Of a stretch of 64,000 nt of DNA, positions 26,021-33,167 are shown one piece after another. The position numbers and the translations under genes were made by a program. Position 1 is the first letter of the stretch. Every line of letters begins with the position of its first letter. This stretch comes from Hahella sp. Lineage in GTDB: Bacteria > Pseudomonadota > Gammaproteobacteria > Pseudomonadales > Oleiphilaceae. Location of the stretch: NCBI GenBank assembly GCA_028280065.1, contig JANQMN010000107.1, forward strand, positions 55,820-119,819, in the 5' to 3' direction. Under the pieces are notes generated by a model. The model was not told the DNA's origin, ran no database searches, and saw only the letters and a program-made list of their open reading frames with translations.

Positions 26021-26680
26021 ATGACGGAAACAGTGGTGCGTTTTTTTCAAGAAGGTGGTCCATTCATGTATCCCATCGGGATCGTGTTAATCATTGGATT
26101 GGCCATCGCCATTGAACGATTCATTTACTTGACTGCTGCTAAGACCAGCAATAGATCAGACTTTAACCGGTTGTTGCCTTTAGTCCGGAAACGTGACTTT
26201 AAGGGGGCGCTGCGCCAGGCGAATGATTCGAAAACTGCCATGTCTTCCATCATCGGTTCGGGAATTGGCCGTCTGCTGAGCCGCCAGTCCAAGGAAGAAA
26301 TTGAATACGCCATGGAAGAGGGGTTGATGGAAGTCTTGCCGAGATTGGAAAAACGCACACAGTACCTCGCAACCTTGGCAAATATTTCCACGCTACTTGG
26401 ATTGTTGGGCACCATCATTGGTCTTATTGCCGCTTTTACCGCGGTGGCCAATGCCGACCCAGCCGAAAAGGCCAACTTACTTTCCAAGAGTATTTCCGTA
26501 GCGATGAACACCACGGCATTCGGTCTGATGTCCGCGATTCCGCTGCTCTTGTTCCACGCCATTATTCAAACCAAAACCAACGAAATCATCGACAGCTTCG
26601 AAATGGCAGGGGTCAAAATAATGAATCTTATTTCGGAGCGCCCAGAAGCAACCCCGGCAGCTAAGCATACTGACGCCTAA
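26021..26680 (+). CDS. MotA/TolQ/ExbB-family proton channel (AglR-like, envelope cluster)
   Basis: A 219-residue inner-membrane protein with three predicted membrane helices: about 15-34 (MYPIGIVLIIGLAIAIERFI), 117-139 (ANISTLLGLLGTIIGLIAAF) and 158-182 (NTTAFGLMSAIPLLLFHAII). The second and third carry the Thr/Gly residues of the TolQ/ExbB ion path (NTTAFGL). A large cytoplasmic loop lies between helices 1 and 2. It forms, by family knowledge, a pentameric stator with an ExbD/TolR dimer and turns proton flow into mechanical work. The two ExbD genes follow at once, as in the AglRQS motor of myxobacteria. Confidence 0.93.
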   Translation: MTETVVRFFQEGGPFMYPIGIVLIIGLAIAIERFIYLTAAKTSNRSDFNRLLPLVRKRDFKGALRQANDSKTAMSSIIGSGIGRLLSRQSKEEIEYAMEEGLMEVLPRLEKRTQYLATLANISTLLGLLGTIIGLIAAFTAVANADPAEKANLLSKSISVAMNTTAFGLMSAIPLLLFHAIIQTKTNEIIDSFEMAGVKIMNLISERPEATPAAKHTDA

Positions 26681-26694
26681 ACGGGGGTTTTAGC

Positions 26695-27216
26695 ATGCGA
26701 CGCAAGCATCGTCGGCCGGAGCAAAAAGCCGATCTGGACATTACCGCATTCATGAATCTCATGATCGTGCTGGTGCCTGTTTTGCTCATCAATATGGTGT
26801 TTTCCCAGGTGGCTGTGTTGGACCTCAATTTTCCCGAGTCTGCCGGAGGGGAGAATCAAGAGGAAAATTTGCAGCTGCAGGTAATTATCCTGGATGAAGA
26901 ACTCATCGTGGCTGACAACAAAGGCGGAGTGATTAAACAGATTCCCAAGACCGCCGAACAGCAGCACGATTTTGCTCTGTTGAAGCTGGTTGCCAAGGAT
27001 ATAAAAGCACGCCTGCCTGAAAAACGTGACATTACCATCATGCCCCAAGACGATACGGATTATCAGACCCTTGTCACAGTCATGGATACTGTTCGTTCAT
27101 ACAAAACCGTCGTTGCCGCCAGCTTGGTGGAAGCAGAGCTATTTCCGGATATCTCCATCGCCGATGCGCCTGAAATCGTTTCGGCGGAAACCGCGAATGC
27201 GGAGGGCGGCTCATGA
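26695..27216 (+). CDS. ExbD/TolR-family protein lacking the membrane Asp (envelope cluster)
   Basis: A 173-residue biopolymer-transport protein with one membrane helix (about 22-42, LMIVLVPVLLINMVFSQ) and a periplasmic ExbD-type domain ending near VLDLNFPESA and VVAASLVEAELFPDISI. The conserved protonatable Asp at the helix start (ExbD D25, TolR D23) is Asn21 here: DLDITAFMN. The sister gene downstream keeps it. This 'ITAFMN' form is, from memory, a recurrent subfamily, so the Asn is probably a feature and not a mutation. It overlaps the next gene by 4 nt. Confidence 0.9.
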   Translation: MRRKHRRPEQKADLDITAFMNLMIVLVPVLLINMVFSQVAVLDLNFPESAGGENQEENLQLQVIILDEELIVADNKGGVIKQIPKTAEQQHDFALLKLVAKDIKARLPEKRDITIMPQDDTDYQTLVTVMDTVRSYKTVVAASLVEAELFPDISIADAPEIVSAETANAEGGS

Positions 27217-27710
27217 AGCAGTCCAGCCGGGCGAAAAGAATCCAACGCCATTACCGCCGGATGCGGGGCATACCTGGGCTTAACCTGGTTTCGCTGATGG
27301 ATATCTTCACTATTCTTGTGTTTTTCCTGATGGTGAATTCATCGGATGTACAGGTAATGCAGCCGAATACCTCCGTTAAACTCCCGGTTTCCGTGGCAGA
27401 GCAACCTCCGCGTGAATTATTGACCGTGACCATTACCGAAAACGATATTTTGGTGGCGGGCAGAGTAGTGGGCAATGTCGTCGTTGCCGGTAATCAGGAA
27501 CCCTTGGTAATCGACGGACTGAAACAGGAGCTGGATTATCAGGCGTCCAGATCCCAAGTGGCGGACCCCAACGGACGCCCCATCATGGTGGTGGCAGATC
27601 GGGAATTACCCTATCGGTTGTTAAAACGCATCATGTCCACCTGTGTAGAGGCCGGTTTCAGCAGTATCTCTCTGGCCGTCAACCGCAAAGTCGAAGAGGA
27701 GGGGGCTTAG
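27213..27710 (+). CDS. ExbD/TolR-family protein with intact membrane Asp (envelope cluster)
   Basis: A 165-residue single-pass protein. The helix starts NLVSLMDIFTILVFFLMV, with Asp30 in the position required for proton transfer. The periplasmic domain contains LLTVTITENDILVAGR and ends PIMVVADRELPYRLLKRIM, the standard ExbD fold. With the Asn-bearing paralogue it would form a heterodimer in the ExbB pentamer. The ATG overlaps the stop of the first ExbD (ATGA), and its TAG overlaps the GTG of the next gene by one base. Confidence 0.92.
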   Translation: MKQSSRAKRIQRHYRRMRGIPGLNLVSLMDIFTILVFFLMVNSSDVQVMQPNTSVKLPVSVAEQPPRELLTVTITENDILVAGRVVGNVVVAGNQEPLVIDGLKQELDYQASRSQVADPNGRPIMVVADRELPYRLLKRIMSTCVEAGFSSISLAVNRKVEEEGA

Positions 27711-28666
27711 TGACCACCTCCCGACTCGCACTTCCCTGGGTAACGGATCGGACCGAACAGAATCGTTTTTGGTTCATCCTGGGGTTTCTATTTGTCGTTT
27801 TTGTTGTAGTCGGCATCATCATTCCGTCTATAAACTTACCCGAAAAAACCCGCGAAGAGCTTGAGGCGTTACCGCCGCAGTTAGCGAAAGTGGTCATTGA
27901 GAAACGCGAGTTACCCAAGCCGGAGATCAAGCAACCGGAACCAGAGCCCGAACCGGAGCCGGAGCCGGAGCCGGAAAAAGAACCGGAACCGGAGCCTGAG
28001 CCAAAACCTGAACCGAAACCCGAACCTAAGCCGGAGCCAACGCAGCAAGATAAGGTGCAAAAAGCTCGTGAGAAAGCCAAAAGCACCGGGCTCCTGGCAC
28101 TAAGCGATGATTTATCCGACCTAAGGGCTTTGGCGGATACATTGCCGGCGACAGACGAACCATTGTTTACCGCCAAGCCGATCACGAGAAAGTCTTCCAG
28201 CGGCTTAGTGAATGAAGTGAGTACCCGCGGAAGCGGCGGTATCGACACCAGCCAGTTGGATCAGTCGACGCAGAAGATGGCGCTAGCCACACGGAAGGTC
28301 GCCGAAGTGGATTCTGACGTTGCCCAACAGGTGGTTGCCGAGCAACAAGCCGAGCAAAAACAGCGTGCCGCGTCCGGTAGAACGGCGGAGGAAATTCGCC
28401 GGGTGTTCGACGCCAATAAAGCGGCTATTTCCAGAATTTATAAACGCGAGCTGCGCACCAACCCGACTTTAAAAGGCACTTTGGTGCCTGAACTGGTCGT
28501 GGCCTCAAGCGGTTCGGTTTCGTCCTGCAATATTATTGAAAGCGAGTTGGATAATCCCGCACTGGAAAGAAAAATCTGTGCCCGTCTGATGCTGATAAAC
28601 TTTGGCGCTAAAGCCAATGCCTCCAATCAGGTTGTTCGCTATCCGATTGATTTCTTTCCGAGTTGA
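27710..28666 (+). CDS. TonB-like protein with Glu-Pro linker and AgmX/PglI C-terminal domain
   Basis: A 318-residue inner-membrane-anchored protein starting at GTG 27710. It has a short cytoplasmic tail, a membrane helix (about 20-40, FILGFLFVVFVVVGIIIPSI), a linker of (E/K)P repeats at about 70-110 that can extend across the periplasm as in TonB, a helical middle part, and a C-terminal domain (about 225-318). The last reads RRVFDANKAAISRIYKREL, LKGTLVPELVVASSGSVSSC and QVVRYPIDFFPS, the pattern of the AgmX/PglI (myxobacterial gliding) C-terminal domain. It should transmit energy from the ExbB/ExbD motor to periplasmic or outer-membrane partners. Confidence 0.9.
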   Translation: MTTSRLALPWVTDRTEQNRFWFILGFLFVVFVVVGIIIPSINLPEKTREELEALPPQLAKVVIEKRELPKPEIKQPEPEPEPEPEPEPEKEPEPEPEPKPEPKPEPKPEPTQQDKVQKAREKAKSTGLLALSDDLSDLRALADTLPATDEPLFTAKPITRKSSSGLVNEVSTRGSGGIDTSQLDQSTQKMALATRKVAEVDSDVAQQVVAEQQAEQKQRAASGRTAEEIRRVFDANKAAISRIYKRELRTNPTLKGTLVPELVVASSGSVSSCNIIESELDNPALERKICARLMLINFGAKANASNQVVRYPIDFFPS

Positions 28667-28731
28667 TTTGTCAGCTTTTTAGTCTGTTGATTTGGAGTTT
28701 GTGCGGTCTGCGTTATAAGCCATCGTGAGTT

Positions 28732-28759
28732 GGCCTGATGTCTTTTTGGTGCTCAGGCC
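28732..28759. terminator. hairpin between convergent transcripts
   Basis: GGCCTGA (28732-28738) and TCAGGCC (28753-28759) form a 7-bp GC-rich stem with a T-rich 14-nt loop, 66 nt past the end of the envelope cluster and at the very end of the opposing toxin gene. It is the only stem-loop seen in the gap. Confidence 0.4.
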
Positions 28760-29079
28760 CTTAGTAGACGTCTTTGAAGTAAAAATTGCATATTTCGTCG
28801 GCCGTCAGCAATTACAAAAACAATCACTTTTTGATCAAATGCCCTGTATATAATCCTGTAGGGTTTAAAAAAGACTTCCCGAAATTCTCGAATGCCCAAT
28901 ACGTTCAGTTCAGGGGGATACGTCCCGCGATTAGGATGATTAGCTAATGAGTTGAAAGTGCTTTCAAGTTTTTCAAGAACATAGTCTGCTTTTCCAGGCA
29001 CATCATGTTCATCAATGTAATGGTAAATTTCGACCAGATCCTTCGATGCATCTTCTGTCAGTAAGACTTCAAATGTCAT
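28753..29079 (-). CDS. RelE/ParE-family toxin
   Basis: A 108-residue type II toxin. MTFEVLLTEDASKDLVEIYH and the helix YVLEKLESTFNSLANHPNRG match the ParE/RelE fold. The C-terminal strand block reads REFREVFFKPYRIIYRAFDQ, then VIVFVIADGRRNMQFLL, with Arg and Tyr in the usual positions. Whether it cuts mRNA (RelE) or poisons gyrase (ParE) is not decidable; the pattern 'P.RG..P.EL' and 'IREFRE..F.PYRIIY' is nearer the ParE side. The start overlaps the antitoxin stop by 11 nt, the usual coupled order. Confidence 0.88.
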   Translation of the reverse strand: MTFEVLLTEDASKDLVEIYHYIDEHDVPGKADYVLEKLESTFNSLANHPNRGTYPPELNVLGIREFREVFFKPYRIIYRAFDQKVIVFVIADGRRNMQFLLQRRLLRA

Positions 29080-29347
29080 TTACTTTTTTATCCCTAATTC
29101 CTTTAATGACATCAAATGCTGGAGTAACTTTACCTTCCTCAACCTGGTGTGATCCCAATGCCAGTATTTTTAGCAAAGCTAAAGTTTCTTGGGTTTCTTC
29201 ATAACTTGCTATGCCCTGGATTATTGCCTTGGCTTCGCCGTTCTGCGTTATGACTAAAGGATCTGAATGTTCCTGCAACGAACGAACGATTTCTGAGGCG
29301 TTCGCCTTCAAATAGCTGATAGGTTTTATTTGGTCAGACATTTTCAT
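29069..29347 (-). CDS. Phd/YefM-family antitoxin
   Basis: A 92-residue antitoxin starting at ATG 29347, with AGGAG 8 nt upstream. ISYLKANASEIVRSLQEHSD, then PLVITQNGEAKAIIQGIASY is the Phd/YefM DNA-binding fold, followed by a helical toxin-neutralising tail. It would repress its own promoter. Located directly upstream of the RelE/ParE toxin, with an overlap of 11 nt. Confidence 0.9.
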   Translation of the reverse strand: MKMSDQIKPISYLKANASEIVRSLQEHSDPLVITQNGEAKAIIQGIASYEETQETLALLKILALGSHQVEEGKVTPAFDVIKGIRDKKVNDI

Positions 29348-29369
29348 GGGGGGCGCTCCTGCTTTCTTG

Positions 29370-29407
29370 TTGGTCCGAATATAGACCAAATTCAGTCTTG
29401 AGATCAA
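29370..29407 (-). promoter_or_regulatory. promoter and operator of the toxin-antitoxin operon
   Basis: On the minus strand a -35 TTGATC (29402-29407) and a -10 TATATT (29378-29383) are 18 nt apart. The inverted repeat TTGGTC-N8-GACCAA (29370-29389) covers the -10, so antitoxin binding there would shut off transcription. It lies 23 nt upstream of the antitoxin start. Confidence 0.6.
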
Positions 29408-29414
29408 TTTCCAG

Positions 29415-29855
29415 CTATGGTGATGGAGCACTATTTTCAAGCGCAAAAATTCTCTCTCTAATAATGTCGGGAATCTTGGTCTTTTTATTTTCTCGATAGT
29501 TAAAACTCACAATGATGCCCTCTCCTGAGGCGGCGATTAACTCGTGAGTATGACTAACCACGACATAATTCATAGTGAAGCGCTCTTCTTCAATCGCGGA
29601 AACAGTGGCCCCAACCGTGACAGTGTCGGGATAAGTTAGCGGGTACTTATATTTGCATTGGGTCGAAGCCAAAATAGGTCCGATAGCTGTTTCTTCCATA
29701 AAACGCATTAATTGAAGTTTTTCAAAATAGGCAATCCTTGCACTTTCAAAATACCGGAAGTACACGATATTGTTCACATGCTTAAAAGCATCCATCTCTC
29801 CCCAGGCGACAGGTGTTTCAATTGTCACCGGGTAATCTGCAAGTAATTTTTTCAT
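29415..29855 (-). CDS. hotdog-fold acyl-CoA thioesterase (4HBT/YbgC-like)
   Basis: A 146-residue protein starting at ATG 29855 (MKKLLADYPVTIETPVAWGE). The 4HBT signature is MDAFKHVNNIVYFRYFESAR, with the catalytic Asp and the HxNN run; the rest, ILASTQCKYKYPLTYPDTVT and then VVVSHTHELIAASGEGIIV, follows family spacing. It hydrolyses acyl-CoA or acyl-ACP thioesters. A GTG 12 nt upstream is an alternative start; longer frames would run into the solute-binding remnant. It may serve fatty-acid metabolism with the MaoC and AMP-ligase genes nearby. Confidence 0.87.
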   Translation of the reverse strand: MKKLLADYPVTIETPVAWGEMDAFKHVNNIVYFRYFESARIAYFEKLQLMRFMEETAIGPILASTQCKYKYPLTYPDTVTVGATVSAIEEERFTMNYVVVSHTHELIAASGEGIIVSFNYRENKKTKIPDIIRERIFALENSAPSP

Positions 29856-29878
29856 CTGCTTTTCCACTTCGCCCCTGC

Positions 29879-30127
29879 TCAAGCATACGATTCCAGGATG
29901 TTGGGGGATAGGGAAGCCTGCATGCCCATTCGCTTCAATGTCGCGTCTATCACCTCGATACAAAGCCCTTTTAAAACGCCATTTTCTTTATAGTAGAAAG
30001 GGGGATAACCTGTACTGATCGTGATATTGAGCGTCGCTGACTGTGCATTCATGAAGAAGCCGGCAACGGCTAGCAACCAAAGCATCCAAAGGTGCTTTTT
30101 TTGCGGCCAACAACAGGTCAACATCAT
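29879..30127 (-). pseudogene. N-terminal fragment of a periplasmic solute-binding protein
   Basis: Only 82 residues remain: a signal peptide (MLWLLAVAGFFMNAQSATL) and the first lobe start of an amino-acid-type (SBP_bac_3) binding protein, ITISTGYPPFYYKENGVLKG and LCIEVIDATLKRMG. The stop at 29879 cuts it where about 170 more residues should follow, and 24 nt later the thioesterase begins. It abuts the universal-stress gene upstream. A deletion remnant is the simplest reading; a short secreted product is possible. Confidence 0.75.
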
Positions 30128-30609
30128 TATGCCAGCGGCACGATGAGTACCGGTTTAGAGGATCTCTCCATGACATAGTTGGCAACCGATCCGGCGAAAA
30201 GTTTTTTAACGCCCTTAGGTTGTTGACTGCCCATGACGATTAAGTCGATATTCTCGACAGCGGCAACCCGCAAAATGAGGTCACCAGGTTTTGCTTCCTC
30301 CACAATTGTTTTCTCAAAGAGTTTCAAATGCTTATGCTCAACCATCTCTTCGTCGAAGAATGCCTGGACTTTTTCGGTGATTGACCGTTGTACCTCCCGG
30401 TAGCCAGCCGATTTGGTGTTTCGTTCATTGTCGGAGGATTGCTGCGAATCTTTTGCCGCAGCGACACCGTCGTTTTTAGGCTTCAACGCATGGACTAATA
30501 GTATTTGCGCTTTGTATTGAACAGCGAGGCTTGCAGCCATGCGGGATACAGGGCGGGTGGCCGGTTCGAGTGAAGTTGCGAATAGAATTCGCTTAACCGG
30601 AGTTAGCAT
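30127..30609 (-). CDS. universal stress protein (UspA family)
   Basis: A 160-residue single-domain Usp protein. The first strand is KRILFATSLEPATRPVSRMA, with the ATP-site residues (D/S near 13). The C-terminal motif is LIVMGSQQPKGVKKLFAGSV, then ANYVMERSSKPVLIVPL: the G-x2-G-x9-G(S) ATP-binding pattern is close to intact. About 30 residues of polar insertion (DSQQSSDNERNTKSAG) sit in the middle. Cytoplasmic. Its stop overlaps the start of the solute-binding remnant by one base. Confidence 0.9.
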   Translation of the reverse strand: MLTPVKRILFATSLEPATRPVSRMAASLAVQYKAQILLVHALKPKNDGVAAAKDSQQSSDNERNTKSAGYREVQRSITEKVQAFFDEEMVEHKHLKLFEKTIVEEAKPGDLILRVAAVENIDLIVMGSQQPKGVKKLFAGSVANYVMERSSKPVLIVPLA

Positions 30610-30661
30610 GGCTGTTCAAACTGCCTGTTCCGGTAGATCGGAGTAGTGCAAGCATCTGAGT

Positions 30662-31150
30662 TTATTTACCATTGCCATTGCTTTCCAATTTTACATTCGG
30701 CAATGCGGGTTGCTCGATACGAATTTCTTCGGTTGGTGCGATAACCTTGGCAGTTCCTTCGACTACATGTTCGTTGTTTTGATTGATAACACTACAGTCC
30801 AGCAATACGCGATCTCTGGGGAGTTTTTCCGTGACTTTTATCGTGACGGTCAAAATATCCCCGATTTTTATCGGTCGAAGAAATTTCAGGAACTGCTCTC
30901 TGTAAATCGTGCCGGGACCCGGCATGATATTGGCCACAGCGGTGGAAATAAGCGCTCCGGACCACATCGGATGGGCGACTCGTTCTTTAAAAACAGACTT
31001 GCCGGCAAATTCGGGGTCCAGATGCACCGGATTGACATCACCCGATATAGACGCGAACAGCAGGATCTCTTCTTCGGTCAATGTTCTCGAATAGGATGCA
31101 CTGTCACCAATCTCCAATTCATCGTAAGTGATATTTCCAATAATAGGCAT
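30662..31150 (-). CDS. MaoC-like (R)-specific enoyl-CoA hydratase
   Basis: A 162-residue hotdog hydratase. The hydratase-2 motif is FASISGDVNPVHLDPEFA, with the catalytic Asp and His, followed by RVAHPMWSGALISTAVANIM and FLRPIKIGDILTVTIKV. It would add water to trans-2-enoyl-CoA, typically linking beta-oxidation with polyhydroxyalkanoate or other acyl metabolism. It is divergently arranged with an AMP-dependent acyl-CoA synthetase 237 nt away. The C-terminal 25 residues (IEQPALPNVKLESNGNGK) are an unstructured tail. Confidence 0.9.
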   Translation of the reverse strand: MPIIGNITYDELEIGDSASYSRTLTEEEILLFASISGDVNPVHLDPEFAGKSVFKERVAHPMWSGALISTAVANIMPGPGTIYREQFLKFLRPIKIGDILTVTIKVTEKLPRDRVLLDCSVINQNNEHVVEGTAKVIAPTEEIRIEQPALPNVKLESNGNGK

Positions 31151-31387
31151 GTCTAATTGTCTTCCTTAGGTTATTGGTATCGGGTGTTGGAAGGATTTTG
31201 TTCTCTTAAGAAAGTTTAGTTCAAGTTTTTAGAGGATGGGGGTTATTTAGCGGTACGAATAACATTACCGGCAAGCCGACATCGCCCAATAAATTTTCCT
31301 GTCTATACTTTAGTCTATATCTACAGACCTATAGCTGATATTCTTGCGCCGTGAAGAAAATCTCACTAACAACGAAAATGGCAACCA

Positions 31388-33097
31388 ATGGAACAGGAAA
31401 GATTACCTAAGGGATTGTTTCGTCAAGAATCGCCGCCTGAAACTGCCCGTGAGAACTCTAAGCTGGAGCTTCATCCCGCAAATTTATCGGGCCATTACCA
31501 AAACCTGGCCACGTTGTTTTCTCAGGTTTGCCAACGCTACGCCATCCATCCCGCCGTTTCGCATAGGAACAATACCCTTAGTTATGAGCGGTTAGAAGAG
31601 CTGGCATCGGCATTTGCTGCCTTTCTGCAAAATAAGACGGCGCTGAATACCGGTGACCGAATCGCCATCCAGTTGCCTAATTGCCTGCAGTTCCCAGTAG
31701 TTTTTTTCGGGTCGATACTGGCCGGTATGATAGTGGTGCCGCTGAATCCACGTCAGAGCCCGCGAGAGCTGGAGAAACATTTAAACGATAGTGGTGCGAA
31801 AGCAGCCGTAGTAATAGCCGACAACCGGTGCAAGCTTGAAGAGATACTCGAATTTACCGGAGTGCGCCAGATCTTCATAACCGGTAATGGCGATTTGGCC
31901 GGTGGTCTAAAGGGAATGGTAAATAACGGAAAAGATTGGCTGTTGCACGATATATTGCAAAGCTATCGTTGGTCCCCAACCACCAGTCTGAACCGCGCAC
32001 TGCATATTGGTAAACGGTTGGATCTGCAACAGAATACCGTCGATACCGACAATATCGCGATGCTGCAATACACCGGCGGCACCAGCGGCGCTCTGCGGGC
32101 GGCCATGCTCAGTCACCAAAATGTCATTGCTAACATCATCCAGATTCAGCACCGCCTTGGCACGCATTTGGAAGAGAACCGCGAAACGCTTTTAAATGCG
32201 TTGCCTTTGCACCACATATATCCCTTTGTTTTAAGTTTCGGGGTATTTTTTGAAAAGGGGACGCATCTGATTCTATTAGATGACGGTTCCAATACTTCCG
32301 CAATGCTTAAAGCGCTGGACAACCGGCCTTTCACGACCTTCGTTGGCGTTGAATCGTTGTTTGCCCGCCTTTGCGCGGATAAGCGTTTTCAACAAAGGGA
32401 TTTTTCCAACCTAAAACTCACTTCCTCAGGCGGAACCGCTTTACATCGGACAACGGCTAACCAGTGGCGAAAAATAACCGGATGCCAAATCAACGAGGGT
32501 TATGGCCTAACCGAAACCTGTTCCGCAGTCGCCTTTAGTCCGGTCGATGCAATACGACCCGGTACCGTCGGTCTCCCATTGCCGCTTACCCGGCTAAAGG
32601 TCGTCAGCAACGAAGGTAAATCCTTGACTACCGGAGAAGTCGGTGAACTATGGATAAAAGGGCCACAAGTATGCAAGGGCTATTGGATGCAACCGGAAAT
32701 GACCCAACAGGTACTATCTGAAGATGGTTGGTTAAAAACCGGTGATCTGGCCATCATTCAGAATGACGGGTATTTGCGCATTATAGATCGCAAACAAGAT
32801 GTTATGCGGGTAAAAGGATTTGAAGTATTCCCCAAGGATATTGAAACCGTTGTCAATGATCATCCGAAGATTGTGGAAAGCGCAGCGGTTGCGTACAAAG
32901 GCGCCGATAATGCAACGGGCATAAAGATTTACGCAGTGTCGGCACAGGGCGATATCGATGAACGGCAGCTGTTGGAATATTGCCAATCCAGGCTAACCGC
33001 CTATAAAGTACCGACGGCAGTCGAGTTTCGGGACTACTTGCCGAAATCCAGTGTCGGCAAACTGTTACGGCGGGAACTTCGCGAACGAGAAGCGTAA
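31388..33097 (+). CDS. AMP-dependent acyl-CoA synthetase/ligase
   Basis: A 569-residue adenylate-forming enzyme. Motifs: the phosphate-binding A3 loop YTGGTSGALRAAMLSHQN (the usual Lys is Arg and the next Gly is Ala), INEGYGLTETCSAVAFSP (A5), WLKTGDLAIIQNDGYLRIID (A7-A8 hinge) and PKSSVGKLLRREL with the catalytic Lys (A10). It should form acyl-AMP and then acyl-CoA; sequence flavour is long-chain FadD-like. It shares a divergent promoter region with the MaoC hydratase. Specificity unknown. Confidence 0.9.
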   Translation: MEQERLPKGLFRQESPPETARENSKLELHPANLSGHYQNLATLFSQVCQRYAIHPAVSHRNNTLSYERLEELASAFAAFLQNKTALNTGDRIAIQLPNCLQFPVVFFGSILAGMIVVPLNPRQSPRELEKHLNDSGAKAAVVIADNRCKLEEILEFTGVRQIFITGNGDLAGGLKGMVNNGKDWLLHDILQSYRWSPTTSLNRALHIGKRLDLQQNTVDTDNIAMLQYTGGTSGALRAAMLSHQNVIANIIQIQHRLGTHLEENRETLLNALPLHHIYPFVLSFGVFFEKGTHLILLDDGSNTSAMLKALDNRPFTTFVGVESLFARLCADKRFQQRDFSNLKLTSSGGTALHRTTANQWRKITGCQINEGYGLTETCSAVAFSPVDAIRPGTVGLPLPLTRLKVVSNEGKSLTTGEVGELWIKGPQVCKGYWMQPEMTQQVLSEDGWLKTGDLAIIQNDGYLRIIDRKQDVMRVKGFEVFPKDIETVVNDHPKIVESAAVAYKGADNATGIKIYAVSAQGDIDERQLLEYCQSRLTAYKVPTAVEFRDYLPKSSVGKLLRRELREREA

Positions 33098-33167
33098 CTT
33101 GCCTTGCCCGCCAAACACCTCCAGGTTATTATGCCGCCCCTTGCTGTTCTTCATTGCTAAATTTTAA

